A stretch of 64,000 nt of DNA from Bolinopsis microptera. Lineage: Eukaryota > Ctenophora > Tentaculata > Lobata > Bolinopsidae. The notes under the pieces are model-generated. The model worked only from the letters and a program-made list of their open reading frames with translations. It did not search any database and had not been told where the DNA came from. Shown piece by piece: positions 1 through 11,400 of the stretch. The stretch lies in NCBI RefSeq assembly GCF_026151205.1, contig NC_087078.1, forward strand, positions 19,706,265-19,770,264. The letters are read 5' to 3'. A program made the translations under genes and the position numbers. Numbering within the stretch: the first letter of the stretch is position 1; each line of letters begins with the position of its first letter.

Positions 1-206
1 AGTTAAATCCAATCTCCGCTAGGATTAGCGCTCGGATCCGATAAGTTAATAATTTCCTATCGGGTCCGATAGCAAATCCTATCGTCTCTCGGAAATTACA
101 CATCCTGTCGCCGCTCGGCGATAGGAATTCGTCAGAGGTATCCTGGGGAACCGGATCGGCGTAAGGATTGATAAAATCCGAGACGTCTCGGACGCGCTAT
201 AACATA

Positions 207-799
207 TCTAACTTATAATCCCAGAATGTGTGTCTGTCTGTCTGTTTGTAATTTCCGAGCGGCTTAATCAAGAAAACGGTAAGAGTTGCGGGACTGATTT
301 TTTCGGTAAAGTGCCGACAAAACTCTGACGAAGTTAAATGATAAAGGTTTTTTAAATCGGTCGTTGGTAGGTGGTTTAATTGATGGTTTTGTACCACAAA
401 TGTTACATAATATGGCTTGAGCAGAACGGTAAGAGTTACGGGGCTCGCATATATATATGTAGCTGCATAATTAGTGTAATTGAGTTACCCGGGTAAGATT
501 CGCTGTCTATACTATAATCTTATTAGGGGAGGGGGCACTGTTTGGACTGCAGAGAGAGAGTTCATACTTTCATACGACAATGTTATGCGTGTTCACAAAT
601 ATGATAGGCGGGTGTGGTGTTGAGGGTTAATTTCTATTGATTATTGTTTAAGATACTATTGTTTAAGATACCATTGGATACGTGAGGGCACTCCGAATAG
701 AATTGCTCACCTAATGCGGGTTCTGACTCAACGGGTAATTACTCCTACCCTTTTTAACTGCGGCAGTGAAATCCCGGCCGAAGGCCGGGTTACACTAGT
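207..799 (-). repeat. Interspersed repeat family A, copy 1
   Basis: Reads on the minus strand from ACTAGTGTAACCCGG at 799, with a palindromic GGCCTTCGGCC next to it. It continues through a GAGAGAG tract, a conserved block with ACCGATTTAAAAAACC (near 340-365) and an end rich in CAGACAGACA. Three other copies are in this window (22731, 54869, 61360). No coding capacity is seen. It is probably a non-autonomous element, but I cannot assign a superfamily. Confidence 0.75.
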
Positions 800-1067
800 A
801 ACACTATAATACTAGGATAAATCCTAGGGTAATCCTATCTGATTAAAATCGCAAAAATCGCCCTTTTGAACAGCCGTGCGCGCGAGCGATCGACGCGATC
901 GACGCGACAACAACCCGCGGATCACGCGCACTATACCCAAAGTATATTGCACAGCGTTCTCCAAAAATTCCAGATTTTTGGCCAACATCCAGGGCAACTG
1001 CCAACTGGCAACTTCAGGTGGTAACTTCAAGTGCATTTATCTAATCGTTAGAAACAAAAATTCAAAC

Positions 1068-4000
1068 CTGATTGCCTGATAGGGGTAATAATGCGATAAG
1101 GTTTGTCCTGACATGAGATAGAATAAAAGAGCTCCCAAACTCCACCAGTCAGCAGCTGGAGTGACGGCGTGTAATCCTGTTTATAATATAATATACATAT
1201 TTCAACAAAAACTTGTAATCTGATCAGCACATTTTGATATTTTCCAAGAATGAGGTTTATTTTTCTGAATTGATGGAAACAAAATACCAGTTTACTAACC
1301 GGTAAGAACTTCGGGTGCTACAAACATCTCCGAAACAGCTTCAGTTGAGACTCTGTGGTGCAATCCAGGTAACTAAAACAATGAGGAAACTCATAGTCCA
1401 TGATATAATAATGAAATTTTTAGATCTATTTTTAGGCGACTATAAAAGTCACCTGATTTCATTCTAAATTCGAGTACAAAGAACATCTCAATAGGTTCAA
1501 TAGGTAGGTAGGCATGGGTTAACTGGTACACGTTTAAAACGCATGCCGTCAAGATAATAATTTTTCAGATTTTCTTTTGAGATGAAAACAAAACGAGTGG
1601 AATAGTTTTATATCAGTCTGTGTTAAAATGTCATATTCCTGTTATCATATTATCTACTTCTCGTGACTACCACATTCATATTATATTTAAAAGAGAGCCT
1701 CTTATACAGTGGGGTGACATATCTTTTCTTATACAGTGGGGTGACATATCTTTTCTTATACAGTGGGGTGACATATCTTTTCTTATACAGTGCAGTGGGG
1801 TGACATATCTTTTCTTATACAGTGGGGTGACATATCTTTTCTTATACAGTGGGGTGACATATCTTTTCTTATACAGTGGGGTGACATATCTTTTCTTATA
1901 CAGTGGGGCGACATATCTTTTCTTATACAGTGGGGTGACATATCTTTTCTTATACAGTGGGGTGACATATCTTTTCTTATACAGTGGGGCGACATATCTT
2001 TTCTTATACAGTGGGGTGACATATCTTTTCTTATACAGTGGGGTGACATATCTTTTCTTATACAGTGGGGCGACATATCTTTTCTTATACAGTGGGGTGA
2101 CATATCTTTTCTTATACAGTGGGGTGACATATCTTTTCTTATACAGTGGGGTGACATATCTTTTCTTATACAGTGGGGTGACATATCTTTTCTTATACAG
2201 TGGGGTGACATATCTTTTCTTATACAGTGGGGTGACATATCTTTTCTTATACAGTGGGGCGACATATCTTTTCTTATACAGTGGGGTGACATATCTTTTC
2301 TTATACAGTGGGGTGACATATCTTTTCTTATACAGTGGGGTGACATATCTTTTCTTATACAGTGGGGCGACATATCTTTTCTTATACAGTGGGGTGACAT
2401 ATCTTTTCTTATACAGTGGGGTGACATATCTTTTCTTATACAGTGGGGCGACATATCTTTTCTTATACAGTGGGGTGACATATCTTTTCTTATACAGTGG
2501 GGTGACATATCTTTTCTTATACAGTGGGGTGACATATCTTTTCTTATACAGTGGGGTGACATATCTTTTCTTATACAGTGGGGTGACATATCTTTTCTTA
2601 TACAGTGGGGTGACATATCTTTTCTTATACAGTGGGGCGACATATCTTTTCTTATACAGTGGGGTGACATATCTTTTCTTATACAGTGGGGTGACATATC
2701 TTTTCTTATACAGTGGGGTGACATATCTTTTCTTATACAGTGGGGTGACATATCTTTTCTTATACAGTGGGGTGACATATCTTTTCTTATACAGTGGGGT
2801 GACATATCTTTTCTTATACAGTGGGGTGACATATCTTTTCTTATACAGTGGGGTGACATATCTTTTCTTATACAGTGGGGTGACATATCTTTTCTTATAC
2901 AGTGGGGTGACATATCTTTTCTTATACAGTGGGGTGACATATCTTTTCTTATACAGTGGGGTGACATATCTTTTCTTATACAGTGGGGTGACATATCTTT
3001 TCTTATACAGTGGGGTGACATATCTTTTCTTATACAGTGGGGTGACATATCTTTTCTTATACAGTGGGGTGACATATCTTTTCTTATACAGTGGGGTGAC
3101 ATATCTTTTCTTATACAGTGGGGTGACATATCTTTTCTTATACAGTGGGGTGACATATCTTTTCTTATACAGTGGGGTGACATATCTTTTCTTATACAGT
3201 GGGGTGACATATCTTTTCTTATACAGTGGGGTGACATATCTTTTCTTATACAGTGGGGTGACATATCTTTTCTTATACAGTGGGGTGACATATCTTTTCT
3301 TATACAGTGGGGTGACATATCTTTTCTTATACAGTGGGGTGACATATCTTTTCTTATACAGTGGGGTGACATATCTTTTCTTATACAGTGGGGTGACATA
3401 TCTTTTCTTATACAGTGGGGTGACATATCTTTTCTTATACAGTGGGGTGACATATCTTTTCTTATACAGTGGGGTGACATATCTTTTCTTATACAGTGGG
3501 GTGACATATCTTTTCTTATACAGTGGGGTGACATATCTTTTCTTATACAGTGGGGTGACATATCTTTTCTTATACAGTGGGGTGACATATCTTTTCTTAT
3601 ACAGTGGGGTGACATATCTTTTCTTATACAGTGGGGTGACATATCTTTTCTTATACAGTGGGGTGACATATCTTTTCTTATACAGTGGGGTGACATATCT
3701 TTTCTTATACAGTGGGGTGACATATCTTTTCTTATACAGTGGGGTGACATATCTTTTCTTATACAGTGGGGTGACATATCTTTTCTTATACAGTGGGGTG
3801 ACATATCTTTTCTTATACAGTGGGGTGACATATCTTTTCTTATACAGTGGGGTGACATATCTTTTCTTATACAGTGGGGTGACATATCTTTTCTTATACA
3901 GTGGGGTGACATATCTTTTCTTATACAGTGGGGTGACATATCTTTTCTTATACAGTGGGGTGACATATCTTTTCTTATACAGTGGGGTGACATATCTTTT

Positions 4001-7000
4001 CTTATACAGTGGGGTGACATATCTTTTCTTATACAGTGGGGTGACATATCTTTTCTTATACAGTGGGGTGACATATCTTTTCTTATACAGTGGGGTGACA
4101 TATCTTTTCTTATACAGTGGGGTGACATATCTTTTCTTATACAGTGGGGTGACATATCTTTTCTTATACAGTGGGGTGACATATCTTTTCTTATACAGTG
4201 GGGTGACATATCTTTTCTTATACAGTGGGGTGACATATCTTTTCTTATACAGTGGGGTGACATATCTTTTCTTATACAGTGGGGTGACATATCTTTTCTT
4301 ATACAGTGGGGTGACATATCTTTTCTTATACAGTGGGGTGACATATCTTTTCTTATACAGTGGGGTGACATATCTTTTCTTATACAGTGGGGTGACATAT
4401 CTTTTCTTATACAGTGGGGTGACATATCTTTTCTTATACAGTGGGGTGACATATCTTTTCTTATACAGTGGGGTGACATATCTTTTCTTATACAGTGGGG
4501 TGACATATCTTTTCTTATACAGTGGGGTGACATATCTTTTCTTATACAGTGGGGTGACATATCTTTTCTTATACAGTGGGGTGACATATCTTTTCTTATA
4601 CAGTGGGGTGACATATCTTTTCTTATACAGTGGGGTGACATATCTTTTCTTATACAGTGGGGTGACATATCTTTTCTTATACAGTGGGGTGACATATCTT
4701 TTCGTCATTGGATCGGGAAATTGAGCGGTCATCCACATAAGAAATACGGCCGCATTTCTTCGTAATATTGTATAACACTTATTCCGAAGGACTTAGTTGT
4801 TACATTCAATTGGGAAAACTTACCCTTTGTTACCTATATGTTTTGTACGTGTATTAGACTTTGTACGTGTACGTGTTATACCACCCAAATTATAAAATCA
4901 CATCCACCTGATAAACATCAGATTCTATTTTAAGAATATCCCGCCAAAGGAGAGTTATCTTGCCGTATATCATACAAATATTTTAGATGCTTCCATATTC
5001 CTTACCACAGGAATCTTACATTATTTTACATAATAATATAATATAATTCTAAATCTCAAATTAAATCAAGATACGTGACGTTGACGTCCCGAACATCATG
5101 GTTAAAGTCTGTAATACCACGAACTACATTGTGATAGAATTACACAATCCAAACAGGAAACCAGATATCAGATACAAAGAATGAAAGCCTTAAGAAATTA
5201 CATACTAGAGTACATTAGTACAAGCAACTATGAAGAAATTTCGCTAATATGGATGAAGATAAGATGTACATAAGGGGAGATACACCAAAAGGGGAGATAC
5301 ACCAAAAAGGGGAGATACACCAAAAACGTTTTTGCTCCGAACATCGATTTTATTTTATATTATGGTTAAATAGACAAAAAGAATAAGATTGCACACCTTC
5401 AAAATTTTCTAAAAATATTCCCTCGTCGAGAAAAAAATATTTTTCTTTTTCGAAAATGTTTAAAATTTGGAGAAGTCTGTCACTGTAATACCGATAGTTC
5501 GGCCATTTTAAAAGTTTTTTGGCTGATTTTTTACTGAACATTACTTACAATCCGTACAAGAAGCCATTGAAAGGATTATATAATTGAACGATAAATGACG
5601 AAGTTACAGACCAAACAAGGTCGAAGAATAAAAATTGAAATTTTTCCCACTTCTAAAGTTGTACATTTCACCAATCACCCGGGTCAGCAGATATCGCTTC
5701 AAAAATTCTTGTGAGTGTAGCTGATGATTATATCAAACTTTTTGGAGTAGGATTTCTCTCAGATTTGAGTTTTAAGCTATGCAATGTGGCCTCAAACGAC
5801 TTAGTAAAATTCATCGTAAAAAAGGGCAAAAAAGGCAGATTTAAGGCTTAAAATGCCTATAACTCAAAAAGTATCAGTTTTTTTGAAATAATTTTCACAG
5901 GATCGTAATCAGCTTGGTAAGACGAATCTTTTAGGATGTTCGGAGCAAAAACGTTTTTGGTGTATCTCCCCTTAAGAGGGCGCAACAGTTTATTTTACAA
6001 TTTTAGATTACAAAAGTACCTAATTTATGAGGCTAACGACTCTGTAAATATATTGAAACGTAGATTAGGTTTTATTTTATGTTAATCTAATCTGTCCTTT
6101 TCATATTTGATAAATCGCGAGGTTTCAACTCCATTTGCGAGCTGAAATTGGTCAGGTAGAAGGGTCGGTTTTTGGTAAATTTTCAGTGTCCCGTTGCCGG
6201 GGGAATTTCGTCAAGTTTAAAATATAGTATACTGTAGATAAGGTTATAGCATCTTCAATTGCAATCGCTTGTTCAGTACTCAACCATAGCCACATCGATG
6301 TAGCGTATTGAACAAACAGATATAATAGATAAACATTAAACATAGATAAACGTGACACTCGTCTGTGAGTAATATGTCCAGGTTAATTCTAATTGGCTAA
6401 CTCTATAACAAAGCTACTTATAAGTTATAACCGTGAGTAGTCAGCAAGTACACATACCTGTGTAATGTAAGTGATGCACAGTACGCATACCTGTGTAATG
6501 TAAGTGATGCACAGTACGCATACCTGTGTAATGTAAGTGATGCACACGTTAGAGAAGTCGTCTATCATGATGTTGCGAGGGTTGAGGTCAGCGTAAACTA
6601 GACCCTGTTTGTGGAGGGAACTGAGACAGACTACCATTTGTGCGGCCCACTTTCTGACCAGGTTTCTTGGGACTAGACCTGAAAGTGAAAGTGAAATATT
6701 GTGGTAGGAATAGGGAGTAAGAATGTGTTGGTGTGTGAATGCTTGTGTGTGTGCACTCGTAAATTACAAGGTGCCACTCTATTACGTAACAAGTAAAGTT
6801 ATAAAATATAAACAACTAATATTTTCTAATAATTTTGAGCTGATAAGTACGCAACGAAATTCAAACTTTGTAGAGGTTTTATCATCTTTGGTGATTTTCA
6901 AAAGCAAAATCTTTGAAATGTAAGGTCTGCATTTTCAACAAATAAGAAGTTTAGGCCAGAATCAGCAATGTTACACAGAACTCAAGTAAGTGCACTTAAA

Positions 7001-8446
7001 CATGTGTTGCTACCCTGACTACCTTGAATAACAGTCTGGTTGAGAGTAGGAGTGGGTGTGTCCGTTTCTTTACCTCCTGCCTCGTTCAGTGTTGCTGGCA
7101 ATGGGGTCGAGTGTTTAAACCTGCCCAAATTAAAATAGATTATTAGAATGGGAGTATGATATTTAAATATTTTATACTACTGTATATACATTATACTAGT
7201 GTAAATCCAGTGTATTATATCCAGATAAACGAACACACTAACACAGTTACGTTTACCAGTCATTCAAACAGTTGATATGAAACACTTAACCTAACTAATA
7301 TTTAAGAGAGGACATGACTTCAACTCACTTATAAAGTTGCAACCAAATTTTATAACATAAGATTGCAACCAAATTTGTAAGAATCGATTAGGAAGTTAGG
7401 AGAAAATTGAACAAAACTTGTATATAATGAATTATAAAATTAAGTAAAACATTCACTATTACTCGTGCGAAGGAGATAAATAACACAACTGGTTAAGGAC
7501 CAGTATGAGCCAGTTACCAGCTGAGTCAGTTACCAACTGAGTCAGTTACCAGCTGAGTCAGTTACCAGCTGAGTCAGTTACCAACTGAGTCAGTTACCAA
7601 CTGAGTCAGTTACCAACTGAGTCAGTTACCAGCTGAGTCAGTTACCAACTGAGTCAGTTACCAGCTGAGTCAGTTACCAACTGAGTCAGTTACCAGCTGA
7701 GCCAGTTACCAGCTGAGTTAGTTACCAACTGAGCCAGTTACCAGCTGAGTCAGTTACCAACTGAGTCAGTTGGTAACTGAGTCAGTTACCAGCTGAGTCA
7801 GTTACCAGCTGAGCCAGTTACCAGCTGAGTTAGTTACCAACTGAGCCAGTTACCAGCTGAGTCAGTTACCAACTGAGTCAGTTGGTAACTGAGTCAGTTA
7901 CCAGCTGAGTCAGTTACCAACTGAGTCAGTTACCAACTGAGTCAGTTACCAACTGAGTCAGTTACCAGCTGAGTCAGTTACCAGCTGAGTCAGTTACCAA
8001 CTGAGTCAGTTACCAGCTGAGTCAGTTACCAACTGAGTCAGTTACCAGCTGAGCCAGTTACCAGCTGAGTTAGTTACCAACTGAGCCAGTTACCAGCTGA
8101 GTCAGTTACCAGCTGAGTCAGTTACCAGCTGAGTCAGTTACCAGCTGAGCCAGTTACCGGTCAAATGTTCAGGAATAATAAACTGACATTTTACACTGTA
8201 CACGACCGCAAAGGATAAAAGAAAACACCGTGTAACATTTAAAACATGATCTAAACAATGTGTTACCTGCTCACATACTCCGGCAGCACCTGTCCCTGTA
8301 CTCTCTTCAGCAATATAAACACCACGTCCTCCTCCACACAGTACTTCACAAGAGGTACCAGGAAGGGAGATCTGACAACTAGAGACTGTCCGGATATGCT
8401 GCCACTCAGCGGCTTGCGCATCGTCTTCAGCACGTGCACGTTCCCG
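1068..8446 (-). CDS. RPS6KC1: Degenerate kinase-domain exons (predicted pseudokinase)
   Basis: Exons 8446-8267, 7120-7023, 6678-6524, 1372-1300 and 1155-1068 encode most of a kinase fold. A lysine in the VAIK position is present (HVLKTMRK), but no glycine-rich loop is evident. The catalytic loop reads YADLNPRN, so the HRD arginine is lost. The DFG position reads ITYITQ, so the metal-binding aspartate is absent. APE (VAPEV) and the F-helix DWWSLG are kept. A degenerate DFG is typical of the RPS6KC1/RPS6KL1 group, so catalytic inactivity is likely but inferred. The insert exon 7120-7023 is proline/threonine-rich. The intron between the last two complete blocks is over 5 kb because of satellite growth. 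The final exon with the C-lobe end was not found in positions 1-1067. Confidence 0.85.
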
Positions 8447-11400
8447 CTGCACGTGGGCAAGGGAGGGGTTAGTTTTATTGGGACACATTACAACTACACC
8501 TTTTTGTGAGACATCATGTACTGGGTTCGATTAATCGTTTTTTGTCGTATGACGAAGGTGAAATACCTAAACAGCAATAATAATAAGACACACCTTTTAG
8601 GTGATTGAACGATGAGGACTCTGTCCTTAACGGAGAGGACCCTGAAAGCTCGAACTTGTTCTCTTGACATTATGATGGGTTTATTGTGTTGTTGTTGGCT
8701 TCGATGTTTGGTTGCAAAGTTGTCAGCTATCTGGAGATATTCAGCTGTTCTACGTCGAACTCCTGAAATATGTGTAATATAATATGTCGTGTAATATGTG
8801 TAATATGCTATTTTAAAGTTTATCTACATGGATCGGTTTGCACATGCTTGTTTTACGACAGTTTGCAAGCCTCGTGTGTTGTATTTACTGATAATTTAAA
8901 ATCAAAAACACGTACTGAGTGCTAATGAAGGTGAAAAAACACGTTTACTTAATCTCTGTTACTTGGAACTTTCCAATATTCGCAGCGGAATACAAGCCCA
9001 TTACGTAAGCCATATGCATGGTCGTGATGAGCAAGAGCATCAATCTGTGCAGATGCATGAACAAACATAATGAACGATTATAAATACACAGTTATTAAAA
9101 CAAATGGTTACGTCAAGTTATATGTTACATATAAGTTAAAGTGATTGTCAAATATTATCTGAGTCACATATAATATATGTAACTCAGATACTGATAAGCG
9201 GTCATACGTCAACATAGTACGCATGTAAATTTTATTAAAAATATAATGAGCGTCGACTTGTTTTGCACATTATCGTATCGAATGGAAACATCTGGCTATT
9301 AGATAAAACTAACTTTTAACCCTACATAACTAACAAACTGCACAAAGATAAAATCAAAAGAGGAGAACATTGTTAAGTTGCTACCAACCTTCACGTCTCA
9401 TAGGATCAGGGTCATGTTGAACACCAGCTATCAGTATCTCAACAGCTGCTTTTAACATTTCATTAGCACCTCTAAAGTCGCGGAGCTTCTCACGCTGGCG
9501 TGCTTCTGCCACAATGTGCGCGCAGTTCTTGTAGTAATCCTCTCCTCTGAACCCAAAACATCCTATTTCCACGAGAGAAGGTGAGGAGTGACTCTTTGTC
9601 ATACCCGTGTGACGTAAGGTGAGGTTACTGACTGGTTTTGGTTGAGTTGGAGCTAGCTTCTCCCTCATTTCAGAGTTACGACGCTGATTTGAAGATCTGT
9701 GGTTTGAAGCACCGTGGTTTGAAGCACCATGGTTAGAAGCACCGTGGTTTGAAGCACCATGGTTAGAAGCACCATGGTTAGAAGCACCATGGTTAAAGGC
9801 ATTATTATTAGACACATTATGATTGGAAGAGCTGACCCCAGGCTCCGAACTAGTGTCCTCTGCGTCGTTCAAATCAATCTCGAAAGTTGGCAGTACCACA
9901 TGTCTCATCTCAAAAGGAACATCAGTGTCCTCTGCAAACGCTATATCCGTTTTATTATGGGGATTCTCCGGCTCTAGATATATCTCCTCTAGATCGCTGC
10001 ATTCTGAGCTGACATCAGAAATAAGACTGGGGTTTGAACTGTAAACATCTGATCCTAACAGGTTACTGTTCAACAGTTTATTCTCGATGGGAGTCCCAAA
10101 TTGTTCCTCCTCTCTGACCTCACTTATCTCCTCCACCAGTGTACACGTGGTATCCGTACTTTCCTCCCGGACTACTATAGCAGGCTTGACACGTGACGAG
10201 TGGCGCATATCCGGAGCCTCAAAATCATCGAATAACTTTCCTTCTGAGATATCTTGAGGGGTGTCAAGATTTCTTAAGTTTTCAAGGCTCATTTCCACGG
10301 GTGGTTAAAATAGGTTCAGCTCGGTTATATTTTGTCAGTATTTTTGCTGAAAATAACACGTGACCCAGTGTTAGGAAGTTTCTGAAGAGGAGAGTGAGGT
10401 GTACTTAAGAGTGGAACCTGTGCACTCGGAGGAAGGGAAACGTTCAAACGAGTTGTTTCTCTCCAGGAGCAAGGTGAGGTCCTCGTCAGAGAGTACTAGT
10501 AACTCAGGAACCTGAGGACGAGACAAGGATGAGACAAGATTGAGGGAAACCACTATACTGGAGCTCTAAATTGAAAAGAAATCGAACGAGATAGTAGGTT
10601 TTTTATCAGATATGTGGGATTGATGAATTTGTTTTCTTAATCCCGAATCAGAGAAGCTTGATAGAATTATTAATATTACCTCAAACTTCTTGCGAATATC
10701 TTCACGACTGTACTTTCCTCCAGCAACTTTTAGTTGGTGTTTTACCTGCGATTGTTTTTTTTAATTCAAAGAAATAAGATACAAAATACATTAAATAAGA
10801 TAAATATACAAAGCAATTTTCATTATGTACGCAATTTAAATGTGGTTCTTTAATTTTGATCTACACCGGATATTTTTTTTGATACATTTTACGTGAAGCT
10901 GATCAGATTCGCAATCTTTATTTTGCAATTTAGTTCAACATACAGCTGAAGTCAAGTTACAACCTAATCGAATTATGTGTCCTTGCCTATACTAGGCTAT
11001 TGTCAAGGTCAGCCTGTGCCTCTGTCTCCAATTTTCAAGATGAATCTAACTGTTACCGGTTACGATCGAACAACTGAGTCCGACACCTGCTATAATGAGT
11101 AATTTCACGTGTCCCTTATAAATATTCAATTGTAAGATTGTAACTTGTGCGGGCCAGATGTCTCTTCAGAGGTGACAAGTTTTCTCTATTGAATTGAATA
11201 TCATTGTTGGTTTTTTACGAGTTAGAATCGTATTGTCCACTGGCAAAAGGCGAAAAAAAATGTTTCGTTTATGCCAATTGCCCAATGTGATAGCCAGGGG
11301 TCCTATGTTTTGTGATGTGAGACAGTAGTGGTTTTCAATGATATAGGAAGTAATTTAGCCATTATCCATTAATATTATGTACCATCGAGCCGAATACTGG

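Noticed and set aside
824-1036. Minus frame as the next exon of the RPS6KC1-like gene
   Set aside because: A TAA directly precedes its first codon, no acceptor gives the right phase, and it lacks the expected C-lobe pattern. The end of the gene is therefore placed outside the window.
1701-4702. CRISPR-like array
   Set aside because: Units are contiguous without spacers, and the genome is eukaryotic. The same holds for the 16-, 26- and 14-bp arrays.
1620-4765. Four open frames of about 970-1034 residues on both strands
   Set aside because: They are translations of the 27-bp satellite; the unit is a multiple of three without stops. The sequence lies in an intron.
8138-8509. Frames of 116 and 83 residues overlapping the kinase N-lobe exon
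   Set aside because: Other-frame shadows of the exon 8446-8267, whose frame is fixed by phase and kinase motifs.
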